A stretch of 64,000 bases of DNA, from the NCBI GenBank assembly GCA_028583405.1, contig CM053246.1:5217686-5281685 (forward strand), in the 5' to 3' direction. Numbering within the stretch: position 1 is the stretch's first letter; the number at the start of each line of letters is the position of its first letter. The position numbers were made by a program, and so were the translations under genes. This document shows, in pieces, positions 44,844 to 58,590 of the stretch. Origin of the DNA: Pogonophryne albipinna. Taxonomy: Eukaryota > Chordata > Actinopteri > Perciformes > Artedidraconidae. The notes below the pieces were generated by a model. That model saw nothing but the letters and a program-made list of their open reading frames with translations, ran no database searches and was not told where the DNA came from.

Positions 44844-47698
44844 TACCTGTTTCACTGTTAAAACATGTCCCACCAGCGTTAGCATGGAAGCAGGCGTACG
44901 GCTGAGGCCTCGCGCAGAGAGCGTGTGAAAAGAGAGTGCAGTAGTCAGGATGATTGAACTTGGCTGTCTTCGGGGAGGTGGGTGTACATGTGCTAATCCT
45001 AATCAGGACCTGTTCCCTGCCATGTAATGGAGTAGGAACAACCCCGAGCTCAGCGCTGGACACGCTGAGGCTACATTAGTGAATAATGTTTTCCAGCATG
45101 GGACACCGTTTCTATTACGCTCCACATGCGGGAGGAAGAGGAAGCTGTCACTGTGAATTAACCGCAGAGCGCGCCATGCAAACATATATTGTGTAATTGG
45201 AGTAAAAAAGTGAGCGCGGGGAAGAAAGAGGAAAGGCTTTTTAAAATAACACTCTGCTCTTCTACATCAGCGAGGCGGTATGTTTGAGACATTATGAAGC
45301 TTTTAGCAAACTGTCAACCTTCAGGACAAAGGATTCTTACACTCCATCCTCCGGAGGCTGTTTTATTTACTCCTTCTGCAGCGCTCTGTGTCTCGCCAAA
45401 AAAAGCTTCTGCTGGTATTTGTTCGCTCTGAGCGCTGCTGCTACTGCTGCTGCAGTGTTTCTTGAAAAAGCTTTCAAAAAGACCAGTTTACCTGATTATA
45501 TCGACAGCTGTAACATCTCCTGGTATTCGAGGTCATGAAGACGATGTTTTTCTTATTGTCTCCCATCCATCTCGCAGAGAGCGAATCTCAGAGCGGAATC
45601 ACTTTTCTGACAATAATTCATAAATGATGCACTGCTTGTGTTTGAATTGAGAAAGGCTTTCATATCTCTTCCATTAACTCAGATTAAGATTTCATACTGA
45701 TGCTTGGGAGAATGCTAGCAATATCCCCGTCTCATTTCAATGAAATTTTTATTAGTGCTTTTTTCTGTACTACACTCCTATTGGGATGTCTGTGAATCTG
45801 AAGCTTGGCTTTGGACATGAACTCCCCTCAACCTGCCTGCCAGTGGCTCAGAAGGTTTCAATATTTGATGGGCTCTGCTAACTCAGCCGTGAGATTCCAG
45901 CTGCAGAGATTTAACTCTAATGTAAAAATTGTGAACGGATGAAAACTGGGGTGTCATAAGTAATACATCTGTTCCAAGAGGGGTTGCGGTTACCATCCAC
46001 GAAGAAAAAAAAATACTAATAATAAAACAAAATAAATAAAAGAACAGAAGAAAAAAGGCATTTAAGAGGGAACACTCGACTCCATTCTGCCTCTTTGTGT
46101 TTCCAAACTGGAAAGACCTAAAGCTATAGGGCTAACATGTATCCGCCTTAATCTCCTGCTTCAATTGACTCCTAATTGTGTGCACTCTTTACCTCTTTTT
46201 TTGCAGCCATCAATAACAGCGGTTTCCTAATGTCATCCCTCTGAAGAAATGGGCATCACGCCACTTACACTTTATAGGCCAAATCCATTTATTTGAGCAT
46301 CTCTCCTTTTTCTCCCTGGCTCTCCTAACGGAATTCAAAGCATTTGGAAAATCTGTCTATTCAGCGTTCGCGTCCCGGCGCATTCTTCCCCAGAACCAAC
46401 TGAGGTCAGATGAGATGGGTTTGATGAACTTTCCAATTTCTCCCATCCCTGCAATCTATAGCTTGTTCCCTTGAGCCATATGTTGTCCAGTGTAGTCAAG
46501 ACTGCTTGTAATGGCCCTGCTAACAATGCACTCTTTGTGCTGGATAAGGAAAGGAGAAAGCCTGATGCCCAGGGGCACGGGGCAGAAGAAACACTTTTAG
46601 TGCCTGCTTATGTCTCCTTTTTTCCTTCCATTATACAAAGGGACTCTGCTGGAAATATTTGTCTTGACAGTAGTTTAGCATCGCTCCCCGCTCCTCTGCC
46701 CTCCCTGAGAGATTAAACTATTGAAATGGACATAAGCGCAGATGCCACTCTCTTTTGTGCCGCAGAATGTCCTAATCTAACATTTCTTAACAAACGTAGC
46801 TTTAGCTCGAATGCTGTGAGTTGGTTTTCTGGGGTACAGACAGACATGAATTCCTCTCCAGCAGCTCTCAGAGGTGCCTTCTCTCAGTAAAGAGAAACTT
46901 CTATGGAAGCATACGCTTCCCTCACACTATTTATCGTTTCTTATTACCAATAATAACATTGCTCCTCCGGGAGCTCAAGGGTAAGTATGCCCCCTAGCAC
47001 TCCAGCCCTTTTAGAGGCTCCCCATACTGGACTGAACACAGTCCGTACACTGCTTACAACATATCAGCTGCTCCACATCCTCATGAGGATTACTGCAGCT
47101 GAGCAGTATCACAGTTATCATCTCCAGCAGGGAGCAAGACATATTATGGAATATTAGATTACATATAAAGATATTCCAAACAAGTGCCTGTGCATGTTGG
47201 ATCGCAACATATGTTAACTGGATTTTAAAATAACATAAAGCTTATTTATAGAACATTGTGTGTGAACCCCTGAGGGCTACACTGCTGGATATGTTTTTGT
47301 TCAATTAGCTCAAATAATTTGTCAAAAGAAGAAGGAGGGAAAATAAACATGCATTTAGCAGGTTAAGTGAATTGGTGTACCCTTAAGCAGTTCACTCTGG
47401 TTTCATGAGGCTGATATATGACTGATTTATATAAAAGATGGAATCAGTGCACTTAAGTAAAGCAGATAAAGTGTCTGACTGAGGAGTTCTGAAACACAGA
47501 GCTGACATTTAACAACAGACTCTAAAACTCTAAAACATTTCAGAGTCTGAGAAACATGTCCTTTCTCTGCAGGGCCAATTTAAAAAGAAATGTATCATTT
47601 GGAGAAAAATATATATCCCAGTTTAATTATGAGTATTACAATAAAGATATTCCTCTTGTTGCTGTGGTAATGACAGGGATGTTGGCATATATAAAGGC
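44844..47698. other. gene-free stretch
   Basis: No supported gene. The segment 46150-46720 looks exon-like in composition but its frames carry no domain and lack matched splice sites. Conserved non-coding DNA is the likelier content. Confidence 0.35.
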
Positions 47699-47718
47699 GG
47701 GGGGGGGGGGGGGGGGGG
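47699..47718 (+). repeat. 20-base G run
   Basis: An uninterrupted poly-G tract of 20 bases. It also causes the Gly-rich end of an otherwise meaningless short open frame. Tracts like this can form G-quadruplexes and are prone to sequencing error. Confidence 0.95.
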
Positions 47719-49810
47719 CAGGGTTCAGGCACATAAATGTCCAGGTCAGTGTGTAAACACAGCTGATAGTCTGGGACACCCTTGTTATCTAAAAGTCGTT
47801 TCCGTCATTAACAGGGAAGGACACTCGTCTCCTGTGGGAGTAGACGGACAGCTCGGGGGTTAAAAGGCACATGCTGAACTATCAATAACTTACACTAATT
47901 GTATGCTTTGTAATTAGAAGCATAATCAATTATCAAATTGTTTGTTCTGGGACCACATAACACTATTTCTATGTTTTACTGAGCTGTATCTGCGTACGAT
48001 AAAATAAATAATAAAACTCTCAAGCAGGTCATACAACATTATATATCAGTAAAAACGTTTGCATTATATTTTTTGAAGCAGGCTTAGTGTTCCTGACAGA
48101 GGAACTTGATCGTTTGACCTCTACATTGTTGAACTGCAACTGATGCGCTTAATCGTCAGCTGTCACTTCCTATCTTAATTAATCCTAATTGACTATTGAT
48201 GCGACACAACTGTTAGGCTTTATAATTAGTATTGCAATTTAGACCGGATAATCTAACAGGGCAGTCCAATTACTCCAGAGGAAATAGAAAGCTGTGAGGC
48301 AATAATTATGAAACAGTCACTGCACACTGAACAAAAAAAGAAAAGCTAGTGAAAGAAAGAAAAATCCATGCATACATTAAAGAATAAAATGACTACCTCT
48401 GCTAATCTCATCAGCCATTCAACGTATGAGGGACAACTAATTGAATTGATTGCTGCTATCAATAGCAAACAAATCTGCTGGGCTGTCCATGCTCATATAA
48501 TCTGACCTGATTCCTTCAGCTGTCACTCTCTGTGAGAAAGCTGCCACGCTATGCTGCCGTAAATCTGTCAGGCTGGGGCATTTACATGTCTTTGTGTTTC
48601 CACCCTGATAGGGCAATTAATAAAATATATGTTAATAGGAGCTTAATTGTTTTACAACAGCGCTTTGACAAGGCTGAGGGAGAGGAGGCTTGTCAGCGAT
48701 CTGAAGTGCGTGGCGACTCATCGCCCTCAGCCCAACATATGGTCTCCTTTCCAGGCTCCCACTGTAACACATAATAGGAGCCTGCTGTTTATTTTTTGAA
48801 ACATTAGTGATGTCACTACGCCTTTTGTCTCCTCAAGACAATAGCTGCTGCCTCGCAGAGCAAAGACAGCCCCCCCATCCCCAACACTACCCCCCCTCTA
48901 AAGATGACATTTGAATAATAAAAACAAATCCGTCACTATACCAGCTCGTCTCAATTATACACACAGGATGTGACCAAATTGAAATGATAGGCACAAGGGT
49001 TGATTTTTAAAGAAGATGTCTTTTTGTTTACTCATCTTTGCAAAAACAAGCATTTTAAATTAATTACAGATGAGTGATTACTATTGTGATTTTTTGGTAT
49101 GTTTTAATAAAATGAATATTTCTAAAGCCTCAGACAAATACATTACGCTGTGTGACATCACAGTACAATACATTTATTTTATTTGCTAAATATAATCAAT
49201 CAACACAAATTAAAAAAACTGCTTTACTGTGCGCATCAATTCCAAATAAAAGTTGTTTTTAGCGCTCTGAAAAGGACTCATTGACTGCTGCCATGAACAC
49301 GTTTGTGTGATGCTTCCTGAGCTGAGTTCAGTGCAGGGCGATGCCAAGAGATTCATACACAAATGACCTGAGGGAGGCAGCAGTGCAGCGAACAAATGTG
49401 AGCACAGCATCTCACACTCTGAGTGTGCTTTAAAGGCCATTTACATAGTGAAATCTAATTACCCTAGCTCTATGAGAGAGTATTTGATCTCAATCTTAAA
49501 CAGAGCAGAACATATTATTAGGGGAAGGGGAAAGAAAGGGCTTTTCTCAGATGAAGGTGGCTTACTGGACAGAGGAATCAGCTTGTACACAATTCAGCTC
49601 TCCCTCTTTAATTATTTCTCCAACACAGATGAAAAGGGAAGAACACAGATGTATTTGTGTGCTGGGAGACATAATGCGGGCTTTTGAGACATGAACACCC
49701 AGAGAGGGAACTGGGCTGGACAATGGGGGGAGAACAAAGTCTCTCTCTTTCTGTTGTTTCTGGTGAAAAGCAAATCAAGAAGTTCCCAGTGTAGCTGCCT
49801 TATTACTGAG
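47719..49810. other. gene-free stretch with AT-rich motif clusters
   Basis: No gene. 48120-48320 holds many ATTA/TAAT cores (TTAATTAATCC, AATTAGTATTGC) spread through balanced sequence, as in homeodomain-bound enhancers (inference). Confidence 0.3.

Positions 49811-49849
<39 letters not shown>
49811..49849 (+). repeat. (CAT)13 microsatellite
   Basis: Thirteen perfect CAT units. The overlapping poly-His open frame is an artefact of this repeat. Confidence 0.98.
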
Positions 49850-52800
49850 TACAGACAAATTGTCTTTCATTTAGGAGACTAATGTCAATATTTCATCACT
49901 TGTCTAATATCTGACTTTGCACAGGTCATTTAACATGGAGGACGGTAAATAAATACAAATATTAAGGGAAGACAGATGTGAACTGGGTATTTAACGTATA
50001 AACGATTCTCTGTCACTTTAAATGTGCAAATGGGGCGTTTTCTATTTCTAACTTTTGGTGGATTTTGGAAACGTGCAAAAATAGGGAAATAATCAAACAA
50101 ATATAGTAAAAATACTTATTTTGGATTTGTATTTCCCTTGAACAATCTAATAACATTTAAGTAATTTTGTATTGACTCCAACTGAAATACGTGTTTATAT
50201 CCTAAATAAATAATAATAATAATAATGAAATACAAATATGAAAAACCTTTTAAACATTGGTATCCATTCGTGTCTAGAAGTGCAATATGATACTTTTATG
50301 AAACCAAACATACAGCTTATCCAAATAAAATATTACAAATATAATAAGAATTTGAGTATTATGTATATTTGCTATGTTCATGGTTGTTATTGTCGTCATT
50401 GTGTATATCATACAAATGGTCTATCCCGCTAGTTTTCAAATATAAACAAAACAGAGGTCACCAGCATATGCTATTTCTGGGTGGCACTTTTGGCTAGTGT
50501 TGTAGCACAACATGGACATACATGTTAAATAGCTTCAAATGAATACTGCCTGTTGTTAGCCAGCAGGACTTGTACAAATATATGTATTTTTTTAAGTTAG
50601 CATTGACACAGAGAGGATGCCATCTGTATGCTGATCTTCATCTGGCCATACCTGAGATATATGCATGTGTGCACATCGAGTGGCCCATGGTTCCAGCTGA
50701 TCTCTATGTACTGTAAAGTGTGCATGTGATTGCTCCCTTTGTTGTGTTAATACAACTCTAAGGCCGGGCCAATTTCAGTCTCCATAATCTGCAGGATGTT
50801 TTTTCCATTACTCAATTATCCTCCAGTGCTTCTAACTTGCCCTTATTTTTTATTACAAAATTAGAGCTTTCTGAAAATGACTACAAGAAAAAGGCCTGTG
50901 TGCTCTTTTGGGTTCTTTGTTCAGGCCCTTGCAAAAAAATCATATATAATTATAGCCACTCCATGAAGATTTCTTAGCTTTGACCTTTAGTGCACGGTAA
51001 TACAGAAAATGATGGGGAGCACATTTCCTGCCGGAGCCTCTTCTGCCTCTCACCCACGTCTCCCTCTCCAGGAATAGACCAATACAGATGATGTTTGTGG
51101 GGCTTTGTTGGTGCTATTAGTGCAATACAAGTTGTATTTATTCAGTATTTGAATAACCTTATTATTGTACCTCAATTATTTTGGTTTGGACCCTCATTTT
51201 AGCTCAAGAACTCATATATATTGGACAAAATGAACAATACCTTACATCTTCCCATCATTAGCCTGGTCTTTTTAAGTTACATCCGATACAAACAAAGTGA
51301 ATTGTCGATGACACTTTGTGAATATTTCCTCTATCTTCCAGATTTTGATTGTTTTTGAATTATATATATATATGTTTCATGCAAATGTAGATGCAGACAA
51401 AAGTTAACATTGACTTGTTTTGTTCTACGTCCTAAAGTAAGCAAAACCATCACTAAACCCAACCAAGTAGTTTTGTTGTCTAAACAAAGCTGAGTAATTT
51501 AGTTAGACATGCCTATGGGAGACATTTGAGGTTAAGTGTCTTTGCTAAGAACACTTAGGAAATGTTGTCAGGAGTTAGGATTGAACTGCGGACCCCCTGA
51601 GTTGCAGATTAGTAAACTAACCCCCTTAATTTGCAACAATAAACATGTGTTTCAAACTTTGACCTTAATCTTGGAGAAAAAAAAGTATATATTGCAGTTA
51701 TTACAGATTGTGTTACAGTAGGTGAACAGTCTGTCTTATGTATTGCATTCAAGTGATATTGCACAACAGATGTGTTATAGTCTTTGTTGTTAGATGACTG
51801 GTGGTCTACCAGGGGCCGTGGTGGTTGAGTATGCAGTAATACCAATGAATTCATATGCTTTTTTCTGCTATAAAATACTAAAATACTATCCTTATTAGAT
51901 TACAATGGAGTACGGCGTTCTTTAGGAGATTAGCAAACACAACTACACATGAGTGAAACGTTGTGCTTTCTGTACTTGACTGCTTCCCCAACACAGACTG
52001 AGTTAGGGTGCAGCAGCAGGGATCTACAGTATAATCACATTGGTAGGAGCGTATGGATTTGCTGTACAGAGAACTTGTTTGCGAGATGTCGGCCGTTAGT
52101 AGTGCATTGTGAAGCCAGCATGTGTCTCGATCTAATGGCTTCACTAGGGAAAACAATCAGGATGACTTCAGTGTCTGGTACAGGATGGAGGTAAGCTGCA
52201 GGAGAGAGCAGCGCGCTCTCCCATACTCCCTGAAAGCAGCGTGAAGTTTTCTCCTGCCCAATAATCCGTGGCGGGATCTCAGAGTCTCGATAGGGAGCAT
52301 TGTTGTTCCCCTGGTCTCTCACAGACCCCACATGTGGTACGCTGCTCATTTCCGTCGCTGCCCATGGCTTCTTGTAGACTTTTTCAAGCAGCCCATGAAT
52401 GCAGGGTCTCAGCCTGCCAGAAGCCCCTCCTCACCAGCAGCAGACGTAATGCTGAGCTCTTTACAGGCTCTGGCCCACAGACACGCTGAGTAACAGGTAA
52501 CTGGAAATATATTAACAGTGGAGGAAGTTTTACACAACTTATTTACATATATATTGATGTATAACAACTACATGAGATCATTCCATCCCAACATTTCACT
52601 TGATGCTATTGTTTGTGGTGGAATGTAATTGAGTACATTTACATAGGTATTTCCAATAGAGACTTGGGAAATGCATTTTTACTCCAAAGAACATTTATGT
52701 TAGAGCTTTAGTTCCTATGTTCCTATTCCTATAACATTTTACATCCAGTAGAAACTAGAGTTCAAATTAAACAATAAAGGTGCATTGTTAAACAGCTGTT

Positions 52801-53814
52801 TATCGAGTAGTTCAATTCAATCATCACTGCTTCACCAACTACTATAGTCAACTGCTGATTACACATTGACATGTCAGTCCTAAAAGACAGAAAAGGACAT
52901 GTTTCTCTATCCTGCACTGAGTTTATTTATATGAGTATGTTTCATTATTTCATTACATTGTGCTGATTATCCCTTAACTTAAATATCATTTTTAATCAGG
53001 GCTTTTATTTATCATAAATATGTTGTTGTTGGTCTTTACATATTTTTGTTTAGGTAAACTACCCCTTCCCAGCACTGTTACTGAATGTTATCATGAAAGT
53101 TGATTTGTTTATGAATACGTTGTTTGTAAAAGCCATTAAGTGATTATCAAGAAATGTGTGGACACATTTCAAGACTTCCAATCAAACTTCAATTATTGTT
53201 GTTTGTTCGTTTTGTCGCAAGTTCAACAGTGGAAGAATTGCTTTATTACGTTAAAGTAGCACTAAAATACTATAAAAGGAAAGAGTTTTAATAAAGTCCT
53301 GTATGAATTATTTAGTTCAGTAACTATTACTAGCAAATCGATTTTAAAACTAAATGCAGAAAATGACTCCAGTTGTTCTTAATATTGTTGTTATTCTTAC
53401 TTGACTATCACCGTTACATGTATGTGTAATTAGCTTTTTATTGTTGTAACGTATTTCACATACTGTTTGGCTGTTAATTCTACAACAATATGTCTGACTT
53501 TATAAGCTCATAATATGTTTGTATTACATATTTAAATGTGCTGAAGTAAAAGGAGCATGAGATGGAAAGGAAGTAAAGCCTGATAAGACTTCCCACCTCC
53601 TGCCAGTGTGTGAGCTGTAATGTTGCTGTAACTAATGCCTTTTTCATTAATGGCCCTTTCAGGTCATATAATGAGGACTTACAACACACTTGCCAAAAAT
53701 TAGAGATTTTAATAAAGGACTATTTGAAACACAGTGGCTGAAAGCAGATCTTAAATGTTAATCATTTTATATGAAACCTGGGGCCGGTCCTGACCTTTGA
53801 ACTGCAGTTTAAAG

Positions 53815-53816
<2 letters not shown>
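49850..53816. other. gene-free stretch
   Basis: No supported gene or named mobile element in 4 kb. A TA microsatellite lies at 51361-51373. Overlapping short frames at 51880-52490 on both strands have no domain content. Confidence 0.4.
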
Positions 53817-53851
<35 letters not shown>

Positions 53852-53872
53852 TGCGTGCGTGCGTGCGTGTGT
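53817..53872 (+). repeat. GT microsatellite with GC/GT variant end
   Basis: (GT)n followed by alternating GC and GT units up to about 53872; alternating purine-pyrimidine sequence of this kind favours Z-DNA. Confidence 0.95.
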
Positions 53873-55992
53873 TTCTTCTTTAACCAAGCAGCAGAAAATC
53901 CAATTATTAGCAACAACCCAATTACTTTCCCCTCAGACTCAGCAGCTCAAATCCAAGGTTGGATTTGTGGATTAGCAAGGTTTACCGATAGACTCCTAAA
54001 AAGGGAAGCAACAATGTCGAATTTCCTGGCCGCCTGTGCTCTTCCGGGATTTGAAGTCAGAGGGTGACATGATCATTGAGAGGTGGGATAATGACCGAGT
54101 GAGAGAGGGAGGAAGAGGAGAGCGGTCTCTGGACAGTACATCACAGTTAGCTGGGGTCAAAAGTGCAAGTAGGGCCTGTCAATGGAGGACCCGCCACTAA
54201 TAAAGTCATATTGACTTCACAGCCATACTTAATGCTGCGAGTTACTTGACACTGAAAGCACCGCCGCATTTGTAAGTCAATTAGAGGGGGTGGATGAAGC
54301 GTGTGTTTGGCTGTCACTCCAACCTGAGCAGAATAAAGCTGGACACTGACCTCTGACCTCCGCCGTCCTCTGACTTCTCACATCTGCAGGACACTCCTCT
54401 GGAACAACAGCTTGTAATCACCCTGACTCAGCGCTTATATTGATCACAGCAGACACTGATTCATAATTAAATGGAATATTAAGGCGAAGACGGAGGCGGT
54501 GTCAAATAGTGACTGGAACGGTGATACGCTCAAGGTTACGAAAGCAGCATTACAGTAAGTGGCTTTTTAAAAATGCTTCTACTTCTGTCAAAGTGGGTCA
54601 AAAAGTAGCAGGGAATGAATTACTCATTAAATGAAACACTTCAATCCCTCTAATAAGGAGATCCACGAATGATATGTGCCACCTGCTAAATTCGCAAATA
54701 TCCCCTCTAAAAGCTTTGTAAGCTTCATCAAACTAATCAGAGTGGACAGCCAGCCACCAAATAGAATCTGTTCAGAATTCTCCATTTGTGACTGTGCAGA
54801 GCAGTGGAAGTCTTTTAGCAATAATTGACTGGAAGGTATGCCGCTCTCTATTAATGTGCACGGATTAAAATGAACTCCCACCTTATATCATTCGGCGAGG
54901 AATCATATTGCGCTAAAGCCCACAGTAACCTGAGGTATCTCTTTCATTATTGCCTAATTAACCTGCTAATAGCCATGTCCTTACTGCGCCGTCTCTTTAA
55001 TTATCCCACGGCCTGCACCGGGTGACTGCTGTGTCACTCAGCTCCCTGTCCAATCACATCTCTTACCACATCAATTTCTGACTCTGTTTAATTAACATCT
55101 ATTTCCATCCTTGAAGAACATACTATTCATGATCACGGTATAACGGTGGTGCAGGTTGCAGCGGGACGGTGGGGGGGGCGGTGTGAGTCAGTTGGGTGTG
55201 TAACCACTAGATGTCTTGTGCAGTAAAGCCAGCGAGCCTGACTGACCCTGGCCACTGCGCTGGAGAGAAGCCAAAAAGGCAAGAGTCATTACATTTCATC
55301 ACCCGTTAGTCACTCAGACGAGAAGCTGTCATTAATTGTAATAACGACTGAGTGTCAAGCCTCTGATTCACAGCCAACGCATCACGCAAACAATTCTGTC
55401 TACTCAGCATAGTTTCAGTGTCACTGCGTTTTGCACAACTTTTCCCCACTCAGAACTCAACAACTGAATTGGTAGCACTGATTTTATGAATAATGCACTC
55501 TTTATAAAGAGTTCATAACTATTACATAATTATATTAATGGTAGATAAATCAGTTACATATGCCTTATAGTGAAGTTTAAAAACATAATCTTTTGAACCC
55601 TTACTGGCTTTTTTACAGGCTTGTATCAGAGGTCCTTCATGTCCTATACTGTTATTTTCTGAATGAGCAGTATGTTTCTTGTCTTCTCCCATGTCATGCT
55701 TTTCCGGTTATTACCCGTCCCCTTGTGTTATGAAGGTTTTTCTGCATGTAAACGGTCTGCGAGTCAAAAACCCTGAAAAGTACACCCTGTAGGGAGTAAA
55801 ACTCTAACACAGAAAATACCTCCCTAAAACGCCTCGTTGGAGATTTCTCATTTACTTCCTGGGTATCGCTACGTAGGGCCACCCTTATTGTTTTTACTTA
55901 CTTCGGCTGTTAGTGTTTGTGTGCTCAGGATGAGTTTCGCTTGTTTTCGCTGTATCGCCGAGCCTGTCTGCTCCTGCAGCAGCCCACAGCTG
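53873..55992. other. gene-free stretch, candidate conserved non-coding DNA
   Basis: No gene. 54900-55140 contains CCTAATTAACCTG, TTTAATTATCC and TTTAATTAACATC within balanced, non-repetitive sequence, consistent with conserved non-coding elements near a developmental gene (inference). Confidence 0.35.
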
Positions 55993-56546
55993 TGGCCGTT
56001 TCTCAATCTCGAGGATACTACCCAATATTTCAAGGTTGCTACGTCATTAAGTGGCGCAGCAGGACCGTTCCAATGTCCAGCATACTTGGAATTCCACCGA
56101 GGCCGCGTCCTTGGTTTGGGGGAAATTTCGAGGCTGCACATGGGTAGACTTCGCGTCCTTAAAATCCCCACAATGCTTTGCGCACGGACCAATTTCAAAA
56201 ACCCTTGCGGAGAATTGCTGAACCGACGCAGCACATATTTAAATGTAAGTATGTAGTGGCGTAGAACATGTGTTGGTAAATATGTTACTTTGTTATATTT
56301 GTTATCACCAAAAGTGTGTTCCGTGAAAGTAAAGCAAGTTCATAATTAGATAGACATCGTGAGGTATTTATTTTTGGTACAGTTTATGTTGAAACCGTTA
56401 GAGAGAGTGGCACACTTGTTAGCCTGTTCCATTCTTCTTCGTTTTCCGAAGCCATGGCTTGGAAGCATACTTGCTTCGTTTCTGAAGGAAGTGACTTGGA
56501 AGTACGCGACTATCAAGCCAGCATCCTCGAGATTGAGAAACGGCCA
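55993..56546. mobile_element. inverted-repeat element with TGGCCGTTTCTCAATC ends
   Basis: Left end TGGCCGTTTCTCAATCTCGA and right end (reverse strand) with the same 20 bases are perfect inverted repeats, continuing GGAT. The element is 554 bp. No clear target duplication is seen. Open frames of up to 139 codons cross the borders and are chance. The termini resemble those of 15939-16829 in containing a TTCTCAAT core. Confidence 0.8.
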
Positions 56547-56959
56547 GTGTGTCTGTCTGTGTGTGTGCGAGCAGCAACGAGCCTGTCAGCTTCTCGACCA
56601 ATCAGAGCACACTGGGCTCACAGGGAGGGGGGGCAGGAGCTCCAACAAGCCGTTTAGGACAGAGAGTGAATACACATACTTTACAGAGATGCTGTATGAG
56701 AAACCAATGTGAGTTTGGAAAATTGCACAATGTAAATATATTTTAGTAGACCTCAACAATGGAATTATGATCAGTAGAAATGGCCATGACATGGGACCTT
56801 TAATAAGTTCTAGGACATTTGTTATAAAGGCAAATATAGCTATTAACAGTTCCTGTTTTGCACTACAATAGTTGTATAGACAACTACCAATCATATTCCT
56901 ATTCTCTTTCTGGATGAGCGCTAAAAAATAAAACAATACCTATTTGTATGTATATTTGT
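56547..56959. other. intergenic, no gene seen
   Basis: A GT/GC-rich patch and ordinary DNA. Nothing supported. Confidence 0.4.
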
Positions 56960-57068
56960 ATTTTGTATTCTTCGGGATTGCGGGACACGGTATTTCGATC
57001 TCTCTGTCTGTAGGCCTACACACAAACTGAAAGATTGACAATAAAGTTAACTTTGACTGACTTTAACT
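56960..57068 (+). repeat. LINE-type 3' tail
   Basis: ATTGACAATAAAGTTAACTTTGACTGACTTT, with AATAAA followed by repeated TTTGACT-like units, is a common LINE tail in fish. The upstream phrase TTCGGGATTGCGGGACACGG fits the same 3' region. Strongly 5'-truncated. Confidence 0.5.
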
Positions 57069-57079
57069 TTGAAATACGT

Positions 57080-57420
57080 CTGACCGTTGAATATATTGGT
57101 ACAGCTAGCAGTCGGTTAGCTTAGCTTAGCACAAAGAATGGAACAAAGAGGAAACACATAGACTTTTTGAAAGTCACTGCCCCAAGAAACAGAACCTGCA
57201 TGGTAAAAAAAAAAATTCACACTCCCATTTTATACAGAGTAAACAAACAAGATATAGAGTGCAAATCCTTGAATATTGAATAGCTGAAAGCTGGATATTG
57301 TTGTTTTTTGACAGAGCCAGACTAGCTATTTTCACATTTTCAGTCTTAAGGCTAAGCTAAACTAACAAAAGTGAATCTAAGCTAACCCGATGCTAGCTGT
57401 GGCCTTACTTTAAATAGAGT
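57080..57420 (+). repeat. teleost interspersed repeat with GTTAGCTTAGCTTAGC
   Basis: GTCGGTTAGCTTAGCTTAGC ACAAAGAATGGAACAAAGAGG AAAC is a widespread fish repeat start, and the later AAGGCTAAGCTAAACTAAC and GATGCTAGCTGTGGCC fit its body. Family not assigned. Confidence 0.6.
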
Positions 57421-57515
57421 GGTCTTAATGGTCTTATCTAACTCCAAGCAAGAGAATAGGTGTATTTCCTTAGTCCAACATTGACTCTTATGCACACAAC
57501 AATATTCACAAAACT

Positions 57516-58590
57516 GTGTCTCAGGGCTTCTTAACATTTAACAACCTATTAATGTGTCATACCCACTTAACGGGAAGAAACTCAGCTAACTGACGGTATG
57601 AACCATTTTTACCGAAACCAAACACAACTCTAACGCAGAGCCTCTGAATTAGCACTAAGCGAAAGAGTGCTAACGCACTTAGCACATAACTTACGGTAGC
57701 AATCTTTTATAATTCATTGGATCTGCACAAACAAGATAGCATATGAAAGCTGAGATTCCACAGATTCCAATGGTATAAGTATCATCACTGTGCCGCGAAG
57801 GCAAGCAAAGACAACACACAACTTCACTTTGCGGGGCCAAAACAGCAAATACGTCTTACCTTTGCTGTTTTCTGATCAAAAGTTGTGTTCATTGGCATCA
57901 AAACGCATAAAAACATTGCTGAAGGTTAATCCAATGTGTCTGTGTCACTTTGAAATGATTACTGATAATCCATCATAACATTTAGTCAATAAGAGTAGTT
58001 TTCATATAGAGTGTATGAGAGCTGTAACCCAGCTTCCGGTTTTGGGCATTCTGGCTGCGCATCACTCTCATTCACCAATGGTAATTAATGGTTTAGATGG
58101 ATTTAGGATTCTATTGGCTCTAACAGTTCAAAAGAGGTGTCAATCACCAAAATCGACCGATGGGTTCCAGAGATATGGCAAATACACCCAAATGACCCCA
58201 GAAGTGGTTTTTTTTCTAAATCTCTCTAAAAAGGTAAAATGTGACTTGTTTTGCATCAATCTTGATACAGGGTACTTATTATATGTTATAGTTCGGATTC
58301 CTAAAGCTTTTTGTCTACTATCCCATCATTCAAGGGTGGGTTTCACTATAAGTAATCTTTTTTATTTGGACGGACACTATAAAAAAATTTTTTTAATGTA
58401 TTTTACTATGTTCAATCTAAATTTACTTTAAAACATCTATATTGATTCTGACTCTTATACATCCAACTCACAGGTGTAAAATTGTTTTAAATTAATGTAC
58501 CCCTTTTAGAAGTGAAGATATAGTCATTTGTTCTGGGCATGTGATTTCCGAGCCTGAAACCTGAAAAACAGGCGTGGGGTTTAAACACAC
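57516..58590 (+). mobile_element. TTAA-type DNA element, copy 3
   Basis: It matches copy 1 along nearly all of its length without the LTR interruption: CTCTGAATTAGCACTAAGCG, the GATCTGCACAAACA block, ATCTTGATACAGGGTAC, GACGGACACTATA and TGAAGATATAGTCATTTG. The termini are degraded: the 5' CCTGTTAAGCCC is missing and the 3' end reads GGGTTTAAAC. The 138-codon frame 58015-58431 is a chance frame; copy 1 has a related but differently broken one. Confidence 0.65.

Noticed and set aside
49691..49882. Poly-His protein
   Set aside because: Caused by the (CAT)13 microsatellite.
55837..56256. 139-codon frame with Cys-rich start
   Set aside because: It spans the left border of the 55993-56546 element and has equally long frames on the other strand.
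58015..58431. 138-codon frame and its partner at 2402-2737
   Set aside because: Both lie in copies of the same TTAA element but are differently interrupted and have no transposase motif; the third copy has no such frame.
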